A stretch of 64,000 nt of DNA from JBDZVM01 sp040255675 (GCA_040255675.1 JBDZVM010000014.1:29494-93493); one strand, 5' to 3'; numbered from the stretch's first letter, positions 56,201 to 63,723 are shown. Program-made: numbers and translations. The notes: generated by a model not told the origin, from the letters alone.

Positions 56201-56905
56201 ACCAACGGCAGCAGCGGCAACGTCATCGACAACGACGAGGCGCGGGCGACTGGCGACGACAGCTTCGCACTGTTCGCCGCGCAAGACCACAACTCAAGTG
56301 ACCTTACGAACAACATCATCGAAAACGTCACTGCGCTCTTTCCGTGGCGCGCGGCAGGTCTCGCTGTCTACGGCGGAGAGAACAACACGGTCAAGAATTT
56401 CCGAGTGGCCGATACGTTGACCTACGCCGGATTGACGGTCAGCTCGCTCAACTTCGGTTATCCGTTTCAGGGCTTCGGCACGCAACCGACGACGATTACC
56501 AACTTCTCACTCGAGCGAGACGGCGGTCACTTCTGGGGTGGGCAGGTGTTCCCCGCTATCTGGCTGTTCTCCGCAACGCAACCGTTCCAAGGAATTCGGA
56601 TCAGCAATGGCGTGATCGGTGCTCCGACCTACTCGGGCATCATGTTCCAGACCGACTACGTCAATGGGACCGCCCAATACCCAGTCACCGACACCATCTT
56701 CACGAACATGACGATCACCGGAGCGCACCAAAGCGGCGACGAGTACAACGCCAAGTCGGGCTACGGCATTTGGGCGAACCCCATGCCCGAAACCAACCAA
56801 GGCCCGGCGGTCGGCTCGGCCACGTTCAATGGCCTTAACGAAAGCGACAACTACATCAACATCGAGAACACGACCAGCACCTTCACCATCACGGTCAACA
56901 ACTAG
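50240..56905 (+). CDS. Giant secreted multidomain glucanase with two GH87-like catalytic modules
   Basis: 2221 residues, start ATG 50240 after AGAGG. Signal peptide 1 to about 39 (GAQTAFA). Module 1: CBM35-like sandwich about 47-207 and beta-helix about 212-595 with Asp362, Asp385 and Asp386. Middle: Hydin-like Ig domains about 597-697, 698-799 and 951-1055; F5/8 type C domains about 800-942, 1056-1196 and 1294-1436; one fibronectin III about 1203-1293; two CARDB domains about 1437-1545 and 1546-1665. Module 2: CBM35-like sandwich about 1666-1833 (YEAEDGQVGGGATLLGPNRT) and beta-helix about 1834-2221 with Asp1983, Asp2006 and Asp2007. Both modules keep the D-(22)-DD spacing. They are diverged from each other, so they may cut different linkages. 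No sortase or membrane anchor is seen, so it is likely released. Confidence 0.8.
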   Translation: MFRKTPRGSSRSWRSVTAAAATSLACATLVAVTGAQTAFAAATGGQGASLPYVELQAENAATNGTIIGPSYTQGQLADEASFRKAVTLSGQGKYVEFTTTAPTNSIDFRYSIPDSGNGSVYTASLSLYINGAKQPDFTLTNAYSWYYGSYPFTNTPGSNPHHFYDEAHRLFDTTYPAGTSFKLQVDSEDAAGSYTIDFADFEQVAAPLSQPVSSVSVTSEGADASGNADSTSAFNAAISAAGPGGTVWIPPGTYKIPGHIIVNDVTIDGAGMWYSTIKGTAPGFYGNSAPNASGNVHLSNFAIFGDVQERCDSCQVNGIGGAMSNSSVSNLWIDHLKVGVWMDGPMDHLTFSGMRIRDTTADGVNFHGGVTNSTVTNSEIRNTGDDGLAMWADASIGADSNDTFSNSTVSLQMLANGIAVYGGHDNTVSGNRVVDTGITQGGGIQVGQRFTSTPVGTTTIENNTMIRDGSLDPNWQFGVGALWFDGSQGAITGPINVTNALIEQSPYEAVQWVEGTVSGVSLNNVTIEGTGTFALQEQTGGSASFTNVVATGVAQNPPSYSCEGGNFAVTDGGGNFGITPTQCNGWPAPVYPPYPANGITASPSALNFGSVTNGTTSGAQTVTVSNPTGSAASVSSISVAGDFSQTNACGSSIPANGSCSVSVTFTPTATGARAGTLTVNAGGNTSTVSLSGTGTQAGPMLNASPASLSFPTTTVGSTSGPRAATLTNNGTATASISSISASGDFAQTNNCGSSLAIGASCTVNVTFSPTSGGTRNGSVTVNSNAVNNPTTISLSGSAIDSSTNVALSKPTSASGSVNSVQSPDQAVDGNSSSYWESADNAFPQWWQVDLGQTMSLGKVVVKLPPSTAWGARTQTLSVLGSTDGSTFSVIVGSAAYTFDPNTNGNSATITFSPTTARYLRLNFTANTGWPAGQASEVEVYPSGSASGGVGGSASLSVSPSSLTFASQNVGTTSGAQTVTVTNDGDAAASVSSIAASGDFAQTNTCDGSIAAGGSCQVSVTFTPTANGTRTGTLTITSDATNSPSTVALAGSGTTPSDVNLALGKTMTASGYTQIYAPSNANDNNTSSYWESVDNAFPQWLQVDLGATTGVSEIMLMLPPSTDWGARTQTLSVQGSADGSNFSTLVGSTGYTFDPNTGNTVTINLTASTRYLRLNFTGNTGWPAGQISEFEVFGSGGTGGGGGDTQAPTAPSSLAYTQSGSDIDLSWQAASDNTGVTAYDVYANDSLIASVSGSTLSYTDGAESTSTTVSYYVKARDAAGNVSAASNTVTRTGTVTGGTNQAAGKPITESSHVVNFVGSNANDGDVTTYWEGNGFPSSIAVDMGANVDTQEVVVKLNPDPAWGTRTQTIQILGHDQNSSTFTQIKAAATYTFNQGDNVVTIPVTATVSAVELAFTANSGAGGGQVAEFEVIGVPGANPDLTVTSVAASPATPSETDPITLNATVKNIGSQTAPATTLDFYLGSTDVGWATVGSLAPGASTTVSANIGARSAGTYQLTAKVDENNAVIEQNETNNSYTNQNSLVVSQTQSSDLLPTAVAWTPNTPAGGNTVSFSAAIKNQGIMASASGSHTLTLTIADASSGSVVKTLTGSYSGSIAAGATTGPISLGTWTAVDGKYDVDVTVAADGNEVSVKQANNTSTTPFFVGLGANMPYDMYEAEDGQVGGGATLLGPNRTIGDLAGEASGRQAVTLDTTGAYVQWTTRASTNTLVTRYSIPDSADGNGQTATLDIYVNGTFLEPITLTSHFDWLYGSETSPNNSVQAGTQRHVYDESHIMLGETVPAGSVIKLQKDTSNISQYAIDFVQTEQVSPIANPDPAHYVVPGSTSQNDVQSAIQSAESNSNYAGVYLPAGTYPTSNKFQISGRAIKIVGAGPWYTQFETPQTQTNTDAGFSVQSSANGSTFSGFAFFGNYTQRIDGPGKVFDLTDVSGLTIDNIWVEHTVCAVWGTHVTNSTFSNMRIRDTFADGINLTNGSSGNVIDNDEARATGDDSFALFAAQDHNSSDLTNNIIENVTALFPWRAAGLAVYGGENNTVKNFRVADTLTYAGLTVSSLNFGYPFQGFGTQPTTITNFSLERDGGHFWGGQVFPAIWLFSATQPFQGIRISNGVIGAPTYSGIMFQTDYVNGTAQYPVTDTIFTNMTITGAHQSGDEYNAKSGYGIWANPMPETNQGPAVGSATFNGLNESDNYINIENTTSTFTITVNN

Positions 56906-56944
56906 CCTTCCAGGCGCCGGGTGGTGGGCGGCAGCGTGCGTCCA

Positions 56945-56973
56945 CCGCCCAGGCGCGCGGGGCGCCTGGGCGG
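56945..56973 (+). terminator. Hairpin after the giant glucanase
   Basis: CCGCCCAGGCGC (56945-56956) and GCGCCTGGGCGG (56962-56973) pair perfectly around a 5-base loop, 40 bases after the stop codon. Confidence 0.75.
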
Positions 56974-57049
56974 AAATCCGCGTCCAACGGGGCAGACTGT
57001 GGCAAGGTCGACGCTGTAGACGCCGTCCGAGATAGCCGTGAGGTAGACC

Positions 57050-58030
57050 GTGCCGCAGTTCGACATGCCGCTCGACGAACTGGAGAACTACCGCCCGCGT
57101 GTCGAGGAACCGCCGGATTTCGACGATTTCTGGGCCGCGACGCTCGCCGAGACCCGCGGTTATCCTCTCCGCCCGACGTTCAAGCCGGTCGAGACGGGCC
57201 TGCACGCTATCGACACCTACGACGTCGAGTTCAGCGGCTTCGGCGGCCATCGCATCAAAGCTTGGCTACGCCTGCCTTCGCGACGCTTGAGAGACGCACG
57301 ACGGCTGCCGGGCATCGTCCAGTTTCAGGGATATGGCGGCGGTCGCGCGCTCGCCCACGAGAATCTGCTGTGGGCCGCGGCCGGTTACGCGCATCTGGTC
57401 ATGGATACCCGCGGCCAGGGCAGCGGCTGGTCGGCCGGCGACACCGACGATCCCGCTGGTTCGGGTCCGGCGCATTCGGGATTCATGACGCGCGGCATCC
57501 GTGATCCGCATGAGTATTTCTATCGCCGGGTATTCGCCGACGCCGTTCGCGCCGTGGAGGCATTACGCTCGCACGACGAGGTCGATCCGACTCAGGTGGT
57601 TGCCACGGGCGCCAGCCAGGGTGGCGGAATCACGCTCGCCGTCAGCGCCCTCGTGCCTGACATCGTGGCGGCAATGCCAGACGTGCCGTTCCTGTGCCAT
57701 TTCGAACGGGCGACGACGTTCGTCGACAGCGACCCCTACGGCGAGATCGCGAGGTACTTGAAGGTGCGTCGCGGCGACGTGGAGCAGGCTTATCGCACAC
57801 TGTCGTATTTCGACGGCGTCACGATGGCGCGCCGCGCTGCCGCGCCGGCGTTGTTTTCGGTCGCTTTGATGGATGCCACGTGCCCGCCGTCCACCGTATT
57901 CGCGGCGTTCAACGCTTACCGGGGCTCGAAGGAAATCTCGGTGTACCCGTTCAACGACCACGAGGGCGGAGAAGCCTTCCACCAAAGCATTCAGCTTCGC
58001 TGGCTGCAAAGCCACATTCACGAGGCGTAG
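57050..58030 (+). CDS. CE7-family acetyl esterase (acetylxylan esterase/cephalosporin C deacetylase)
   Basis: 326 residues of the CE7 alpha/beta-hydrolase family. The catalytic triad is Ser189 (GASQGGG), Asp275 (LMDATCPP) and His304 (NDHEGG). The family-typical RGQGSGWSAGDT and the N-terminal PQFDMPLDELENYRP are present. It has no signal peptide, so it would remove acetyl groups from imported oligosaccharides or small molecules. It follows the giant glucanase gene after a hairpin and closes the polysaccharide locus, hinting that the natural substrate is partly acetylated. Start at the GTG at 57050. Its end overlaps the convergent RCC1 gene by 13 bases. Confidence 0.92.
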   Translation: MPQFDMPLDELENYRPRVEEPPDFDDFWAATLAETRGYPLRPTFKPVETGLHAIDTYDVEFSGFGGHRIKAWLRLPSRRLRDARRLPGIVQFQGYGGGRALAHENLLWAAAGYAHLVMDTRGQGSGWSAGDTDDPAGSGPAHSGFMTRGIRDPHEYFYRRVFADAVRAVEALRSHDEVDPTQVVATGASQGGGITLAVSALVPDIVAAMPDVPFLCHFERATTFVDSDPYGEIARYLKVRRGDVEQAYRTLSYFDGVTMARRAAAPALFSVALMDATCPPSTVFAAFNAYRGSKEISVYPFNDHEGGEAFHQSIQLRWLQSHIHEA

Positions 58031-59715
58031 AGCTGAAACTCCGAAATCTGGCCCGCGTTCGACCCGTTGCTGGTGGCGGTGACGTTCAGCCGCCAATACA
58101 AGAAACTTTGCGGCGCGAATGTCACGGTGACCATATCGCCCGACGCCGGGTCGAAGGTATACGTGGTGGAGGGCACTACCGTCGTCCACGTGTTGGTGTC
58201 AGGGCTGCCTTCGACCGATATCGTCTCGGTGAATGACGACCAACCCGACACCTCCGGTGTGGCAATTACGACTCGGCCAATCGATGTCGACGCACCGAAC
58301 TTGACCCGCAACCACTGAGGAAATCCGGATGTACTTTGCCAATACGAACTGATCGGATCGTTGTCGATGGCACTGATCGCCGGATAGCCAGACAGGTTGC
58401 CACTGGAGGCCACGGCCAGTCCGACGGCGAGGTTGGTTTCGATGCCGGCCTCCGACGTGATGATGTATGTGCTGTTCGACTGCGAACCGGCCGAAATAGC
58501 TTCGACGGTCTTGAACGGCACCTGCGAGGGATACGTCATCTGGGTCGTGTTGTTGAGGCCGAGTTGGCCGTTGGTGTTGTTACCCCAGCACCAAGCTGTC
58601 TTGTCGGCGCGCGTGGCGCACGTGTGCTGATAGCCGAGACTAATCGCCTTCCAGTTCGTCACCGTGGTCACCTGTTGCGGGCTCATCTTTGGTGTGGCGG
58701 TACTACCGATACCGACCTGTCCATTGCTGTTTTCGCCCCAACACCACAACGTACCGTCATTCTTCGTCGCGCACGCATGGTATTGACCCGTTGACACGGT
58801 TTTCCACGTACTGCCCGCGACTTGGGTAGGACTCGACATGGGGGTGGTGTTTCCCAACCCGAGCTGACCGTGCGTGTTATCGCCCCAGCACCACAACGTG
58901 CCGTCGCTTTTCGTGGCGCAGGCACTCAGATAACCGGCCCCGACGCTGGTCCACGTGGTGCCGGTGCCAACCTGAATCGGTGACGGGTAGGAGCCGGTGG
59001 TTGTATTGCCCTGGCCAATCTGGCCGCTTCCGTTAGCCCCCCAGCACCACAACGTGCCGTTCGTTTGGATGCCGCACGCGTGAAAAAGGCCGGCAGTCAC
59101 AGTCGACCAGCTTGCCGTTCCGACCTGCACCGGCGCGAGCCGAGCCGTGGTATCACCGAGTCCGAGCTGGCCGTTGCCATTGCCGCCCCAACACCAAAGC
59201 GAATGGTCGGTTCTTATTCCGCAGCTGAAGTCGTCGCCCCCTACCGCCATCGAGAAGTTTGCGCTAGTCGACGGCGCAACTGGCGAATGCTGGTCGTTGT
59301 TGTTACCGATCCCGAGTTGCCCCGTCGCGTTGCTCCCCCAGCAAAAAAGAGAGCCGTCACTGTGCACCCCGCAGGCGTGACGTGCGCCGCCACCGACTTG
59401 CGTCCATTGCGCCACACCGACCTGCGCTGGCGTGTATTGGATCGACGTGCCACCCAAGCCGAGTTGACCGTTGGCGTTCGCGCCGACGCTGAACAACGTC
59501 GCGCTCGGCGGAAACGTCGCGGCAGCTTGGAAGGAGTTCGCGCCGTTCGCCGTCGAGGAGGCGAACACCGAGTATGAAGACCCCAGCCCGCCGACAATCG
59601 CCGCTTCGAGCATCGCCGCGACGGCGGCGAGCGCCACGACTGGCGTACGCAATGATCGTGTGGAGCGCCGCCCGCGCGGCGCCGTCGGCGCACTTCGGTT
59701 CGGCGCGAAACTCAC
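58018..59715 (-). CDS. Secreted RCC1-repeat protein with C-terminal discoidin domain
   Basis: 565 residues. After a basic start and a hydrophobic segment comes YSVFASSTANGANSFQAA, like the N-terminus of SipW-processed matrix proteins. About seven RCC1/propeller repeats (about 70-420) follow, each around 50 residues with Cys-x-W-Gly cores such as SLFCWGSNATGQLG. The C-terminal region (about 430-565) is an F5/8 type C-like domain (LAVGLAVASSGNLSGYPA...), related in style to those of the glucanases. Likely a surface or matrix carbohydrate-binding protein. The start is the GTG at 59715, divergent from the TasA-like gene. Confidence 0.85.
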   Translation of the reverse strand: MSFAPNRSAPTAPRGRRSTRSLRTPVVALAAVAAMLEAAIVGGLGSSYSVFASSTANGANSFQAAATFPPSATLFSVGANANGQLGLGGTSIQYTPAQVGVAQWTQVGGGARHACGVHSDGSLFCWGSNATGQLGIGNNNDQHSPVAPSTSANFSMAVGGDDFSCGIRTDHSLWCWGGNGNGQLGLGDTTARLAPVQVGTASWSTVTAGLFHACGIQTNGTLWCWGANGSGQIGQGNTTTGSYPSPIQVGTGTTWTSVGAGYLSACATKSDGTLWCWGDNTHGQLGLGNTTPMSSPTQVAGSTWKTVSTGQYHACATKNDGTLWCWGENSNGQVGIGSTATPKMSPQQVTTVTNWKAISLGYQHTCATRADKTAWCWGNNTNGQLGLNNTTQMTYPSQVPFKTVEAISAGSQSNSTYIITSEAGIETNLAVGLAVASSGNLSGYPAISAIDNDPISSYWQSTSGFPQWLRVKFGASTSIGRVVIATPEVSGWSSFTETISVEGSPDTNTWTTVVPSTTYTFDPASGDMVTVTFAPQSFLYWRLNVTATSNGSNAGQISEFQLYAS

Positions 59716-59843
59716 ACATCCCCATCGGCATGATCGGCACCCAATTGAGCCGGGCCTTAGCCGACGCGACAGAAATCACTAAACCGAACGGGTGACTTGC
59801 CGACTTTCAATTTGCTCTTGTGCTTCCCCTTCTGGAGGTTCCC

Positions 59844-60509
59844 ATGTCCGTCGGCACTCACGCGGCGCGCCACGCGCTCGCCCGCGCGCCTTGGCGGCGG
59901 CCGGGCGGAATCGCCGTCATTGCCCTTGCCGTCATCATTGGATTGATCGGCAGCGGCGTGCTTGTATGGCACGCATCGTACGCGGCGTTCACGAGCACGA
60001 CCAGCAACGGCGCGAACAGCTTCGCCGCTGGATCGGTGAAGTTGGCGGACGACGACAGTAGCACCGCGCTATTCACGGTTTCCGGACTTACACCGGGAGC
60101 GACCAACAGCAACTGCATCACGGTGACTTACAACGGCGACCTGGCGAGCGCCGGCGTCAAGGTCTACATCGCGACAGGCGGCCTCACCAAAGGCGGAAGC
60201 GGGCCCGACTACCTCTCCGACTATCTGACCATGAAAGTCGAAGAGGGCACGGACACGAATCCAAACAGCTTCGGCGACTGCACCGGATTTTCTCCCGATG
60301 CGTCAGGGCAACCAATTCTCAACGACACGCTTAGTAATATCGCGGCGAACAAGAAAGACTACGCGACCGGCGGCGGCACATGGGCGCCGTCGAGTGCCGG
60401 TTCGCAGAAGGTATATCGCTTCACCTACACATTGAGTGCCTCTGCCCCCGACACGATTCAAGGTCTTTCCGACTCCGCCACATTCACGTGGGAAGCACAG
60501 AACAGCTGA
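59844..60509 (+). CDS. TasA/camelysin-like matrix protein
   Basis: 221 residues. The N-terminal hydrophobic helix (IAVIALAVIIGLIGSGVLVW) is followed by ASYAAFTSTTSNGANSFAAG, the pattern seen just after the cleavage site in TasA/CalY-type proteins. The remaining beta-rich domain has two Cys (NSNCITV and FGDCTGF). Related in order and spacing to the protein encoded at 62635-63723. The ATG at 59844 follows TGGAGG. It overlaps the start of the signal peptidase gene by 22 bases, an indication that the peptidase processes it. Confidence 0.75.
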   Translation: MSVGTHAARHALARAPWRRPGGIAVIALAVIIGLIGSGVLVWHASYAAFTSTTSNGANSFAAGSVKLADDDSSTALFTVSGLTPGATNSNCITVTYNGDLASAGVKVYIATGGLTKGGSGPDYLSDYLTMKVEEGTDTNPNSFGDCTGFSPDASGQPILNDTLSNIAANKKDYATGGGTWAPSSAGSQKVYRFTYTLSASAPDTIQGLSDSATFTWEAQNS

Positions 60510-61096
60510 CAACCGTAGCGACGTCGCCGCGATCAGCCGAGCTCCCGTCTCGTTGGAGGTGGGCGGCCCGGACGGCGCACAGCGCGTCGTCTACCTTGCT
60601 GCGCATCGGGTTGACGGCTGTGCTTGCCGCGACGCTGGGATTGATGGCGTGGGCCGTGCTACCGCTCGCGGCGGGCTGGCATGGTCGCGTCGTCCTCTCT
60701 GGCTCGATGCAGCCGGCGATTAACCCAGGCGATGTCGTACTCGCTGTGCCCGTCGATCCGTCGCGGCTGCGCCCCGGGCAAACAATCGCCTTCCGCGACC
60801 CGGCTAGGCAGGATCATGTCGACGTTCACCGCATTGTGCGGCGTAACAGCGACGGCACCTTCACCACACGCGGCGACGCGAACGCGAGCGCAGACTCGAC
60901 GCCCGTGCCTGCCTCGAACATCGTGGGTTTGCCCCGGCTGCGCGTGCCGTGGATCGGCTTGCCGCAATACTGGTGGCGGCATCACGACTATGCCCCGATC
61001 GGTCTCACCGTCGTCGTCTTGGCCGCGGCGATGTGGGCCGTCGCCTCAGCGCCACGCGGGGCGGCAATACCAATCGGTAGGCATCGCCGGGCGTAG
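60488..61096 (+). CDS. ER-type (SipW-like) signal peptidase I
   Basis: 202 residues, two membrane segments (about 37-62 and near the C-terminus, IGLTVVVLAAAMWAVAS). The catalytic Ser is Ser73 (SGSMQP). The second catalytic residue is His114 (VDVHRIV) in place of the Lys of ordinary bacterial type I peptidases, the mark of the archaeal/ER/SipW branch. GDANASADSTPVP is the third conserved box. It starts at the GTG at 60488 inside the TasA-like gene. Likely substrates are the TasA-like protein and the RCC1 protein. Confidence 0.9.
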   Translation: MGSTEQLTTVATSPRSAELPSRWRWAARTAHSASSTLLRIGLTAVLAATLGLMAWAVLPLAAGWHGRVVLSGSMQPAINPGDVVLAVPVDPSRLRPGQTIAFRDPARQDHVDVHRIVRRNSDGTFTTRGDANASADSTPVPASNIVGLPRLRVPWIGLPQYWWRHHDYAPIGLTVVVLAAAMWAVASAPRGAAIPIGRHRRA

Positions 61097-61100
61097 CCTG

Positions 61101-62648
61101 CTACGCCGTCAGCCCGGCCACGTCGGCGGCGACCGCTACTTGGTTTCGGCCCCGCCGTTTCGCCTCGTACAGCGCAACATCCGCGGCACGGATCAGGCTC
61201 TCGCCTACGGCTCCGCCGCCGCTCACCGTCGCGACGCCCACGCTAGCGGTCACGCGTGGTTGCCGTGGCGCCGCTTCGATGGCGGCGCGTAGCCGTTCGG
61301 CAACTTGCGCTGCCATCGCGGACGACGTCGCTGGTAACAGGACGGCGAATTCTTCACCGCCGTAACGGGCGACCAGATCGCCACCGCGACTGTGGCTCGC
61401 GATAACGGCCGCTACCTCGCGCAATGCGTCGTCACCTGCTTGATGACCGTAGTCGTCGTTAAGCCGCTTGAAATGATCGAGGTCGACAAGAATGAAAGAC
61501 AGCGGGCTGCCGTCACGACGACTGTGGGCGATCTCGCGATCGACCGCCATGTCGAGCGAGCGCCGGTTTGCCACCCCGGTCAAGCCATCGGTCGCGGCCT
61601 GCGCGCGAATCTGAATAAGCAGTAACGCATTGGCCAAGCCCAGTGCGGCGTGCGACACGAACCGTTCGACAATCCCGACGGCGCGTCGCTCGACTCGAGC
61701 ACTGCGCCGCGGGCCGTACTCGGCAACCAACACCCCGACTGGTCTCGACTCGATGTGCATCGGAAAAACCAGTACGTTCTTGGCGTCCGGCATCACAGCA
61801 ACAAGCCAACGGTCGCCGTCCGGCAAGAAGTTCGTGAGCTGCATGGTGCGACGCGATTCCAAAGCACGCCCGATCGTGACGTCGTTCGCCGGATCACCCG
61901 ACGTCGCAAGGGGAAACGTGATACCTTTCGACGCTTCGAAGCGGTATCCGCCCTCGTCGATCGCGACGAAAACCACTCGGTCTACGTGCAGCGCCTCGGC
62001 CGCGAACGCCACCAGCGTCTCACCGACGGATTCAGGGCGGTCGGCGCCTTCGAGGGCAAGCGCGAGACGGGCGAGATCTTGCAAGTCGAGGTTGCGTTGC
62101 CGAAGTTCGCGTTCGTTGACCGAACCGAACGTGGCGGTGGTAAAAATGACGGCCCACAAAACACAGACAAGAGCGACGGCGGAGTTTCGGGCACTGGTGT
62201 TGAGGCCGACCGATGCCGTGGCGAGGAACTGGTAGGTGACACAGACGAGCAGCGAATGCCACAGGGCAATCTTGAGCCCGGTGCGAAAGGATGCCAGCAA
62301 CGTCACCGCGATCGCCTGCACGGCAATCGCGTACTGCAAAGGCGAGTCGAAATGGTTCGAGCCGTATGTCACAACGGCCAGATAAACGCCGTCCAATAAG
62401 AGCGTTCCGCCGAAAATCGGGAGGGCGTTCGCGCGGGTGGTACGGCCCAGCGCTAACGTCGGCGCCGTCAGGGCGAGATAGCCGACCGACCAGGCAATCG
62501 TCGTATACACCGACAGCGCGGTATTCGCGCCGACGGCGTATCCGACGACTACGCAGACGAGCAACGCTCGCACGGCCTGCATGTATCTGATGCGGTCACG
62601 AAGGGGCACCAGGCCGACTTCAGCGCGCATGCCGCTACGCGAGGTCAT
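61101..62648 (-). CDS. Membrane-bound diguanylate cyclase (GAF-GGDEF)
   Basis: 515 residues. Six or so N-terminal helices (about 25-180) are followed by a coiled-coil linker, a GAF-like domain (about 190-340) and a GGDEF domain with an intact active site ARYGGEEFAVLLP. The domain opens ATDGLTGVANRRSLD. No inhibitory RxxD site is evident at five residues before GGEEF, so product inhibition may be absent. It makes the second messenger c-di-GMP, which often controls matrix and surface features, fitting its position between surface-protein genes. Overlaps the upstream gene by 14 bases. Confidence 0.93.
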   Translation of the reverse strand: MTSRSGMRAEVGLVPLRDRIRYMQAVRALLVCVVVGYAVGANTALSVYTTIAWSVGYLALTAPTLALGRTTRANALPIFGGTLLLDGVYLAVVTYGSNHFDSPLQYAIAVQAIAVTLLASFRTGLKIALWHSLLVCVTYQFLATASVGLNTSARNSAVALVCVLWAVIFTTATFGSVNERELRQRNLDLQDLARLALALEGADRPESVGETLVAFAAEALHVDRVVFVAIDEGGYRFEASKGITFPLATSGDPANDVTIGRALESRRTMQLTNFLPDGDRWLVAVMPDAKNVLVFPMHIESRPVGVLVAEYGPRRSARVERRAVGIVERFVSHAALGLANALLLIQIRAQAATDGLTGVANRRSLDMAVDREIAHSRRDGSPLSFILVDLDHFKRLNDDYGHQAGDDALREVAAVIASHSRGGDLVARYGGEEFAVLLPATSSAMAAQVAERLRAAIEAAPRQPRVTASVGVATVSGGGAVGESLIRAADVALYEAKRRGRNQVAVAADVAGLTA

Positions 62649-63723
62649 GTGAGCCTCCCGGTCGTGGCGGCTCGAACGGCAGATAGTTTGGCAGCAGCGG
62701 CGCGTTCGCGAGCTTTGGATCCCGCCGGTCGATTCGCGAATGCACGAGCAGGAAGAGCACCAAAATCAGCAGGAATATCAGGCTGAACGCGGTGCCTTTG
62801 GCGGCCGGCGCTGCCTGCCGCGCGACCTTGTGCAACACTGTGCCGATGGTGCGGGCGACGTCGCGGAAAAAGCCTCCACTGGCCCGGGGGTTGGCGCCGT
62901 CGAACACGGGCACCGAAGTACGCGACGATTTCTTCTGGGACGGCGCGACGCTCGGTGGTGCCGGCGTCGACGAGGTCGCCGTCGAGGCGGGTGCGGGTGT
63001 GGGCGAAGCCCTGCCCCCGGCGGGCGTCGTGCGCGCGGACGGCACTGGCTGTGACCCGCCGCTTGTCGCCGGCGACGGCGCGCCGGAGCTCGGTGTCGCG
63101 GCGGCGCTCACGACTAGCGTGGGCGTCGGTGTGGGCGTCGATGTTGTCGTCGGTGACGGTGTTGGCGAAGGTGAGGACGACGATGACGGCGGCGGCGGTG
63201 GTGGCGCCGTTTCGGCGTCCCAGGTAAACCACGCGGTCGCGGTCTGGCCCTGCGCGGCGTTGTCGTCGGCCAAGGTGAAGGTGAAACGGTAGGAGACGGC
63301 GCCGTTGCCCGCGGGTAGCGTCGCGGCGGTCAACGCGGTGCCAGACGCTCCGTGCGCCGTGCCGAAGTTGGCGAGTGTGCCGTTGAAAATCGTCGAGCCC
63401 GCGAAACTGTTGCAGTCTCCGTAGGTGCCGCCGGTGCCAGCGTCAACCCGCACCTGCAGATAATCGGCCAACGTTCCGCTGACCGCCGCGAACAGGCCGA
63501 GTTGGTCGCCGGCGGCAGCATCCTGATAGGAGATCAGCACGCACTGCGCGGGAAGCGGCCCGGGTGCCATCGTAGTTGCGCTCACCAGCGGCCCGGTAGC
63601 GTCGTTGTCGATCACAAGCGCGGACGCCGCGAGCGCGGGCGCGGATGTCGCGACCGAGGCAGCGATGAACAGGGCCGAGAACACGGCAATCGCGCGGACG
63701 CCGTGGCGCGCGGCGACATCCAC
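62635..63723 (-). CDS. Surface-anchored TasA-like protein with Pro/Ser/Thr stalk
   Basis: About 362 residues from the GTG at 63723, chosen because GGGAGG lies eight bases upstream; ATG 63753 adds ten residues. A signal peptide (AASVATSAPALAA) is followed by a domain whose order of elements, TLADYLQVRVDAGTGG, TYGDCNSFAG, and YRFTFTLADDNAAQGQTATA, matches the TasA-like protein encoded at 59844-60509. A stalk of about 130 residues made of Pro, Ser, Thr and Ala follows, then a membrane helix (FSLIFLLILVLFLLVHS) and a basic cytoplasmic tail. Likely a cell-anchored partner of the matrix protein. Confidence 0.75.
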   Translation of the reverse strand: MDVAARHGVRAIAVFSALFIAASVATSAPALAASALVIDNDATGPLVSATTMAPGPLPAQCVLISYQDAAAGDQLGLFAAVSGTLADYLQVRVDAGTGGTYGDCNSFAGSTIFNGTLANFGTAHGASGTALTAATLPAGNGAVSYRFTFTLADDNAAQGQTATAWFTWDAETAPPPPPPSSSSSPSPTPSPTTTSTPTPTPTLVVSAAATPSSGAPSPATSGGSQPVPSARTTPAGGRASPTPAPASTATSSTPAPPSVAPSQKKSSRTSVPVFDGANPRASGGFFRDVARTIGTVLHKVARQAAPAAKGTAFSLIFLLILVLFLLVHSRIDRRDPKLANAPLLPNYLPFEPPRPGGSHDLA

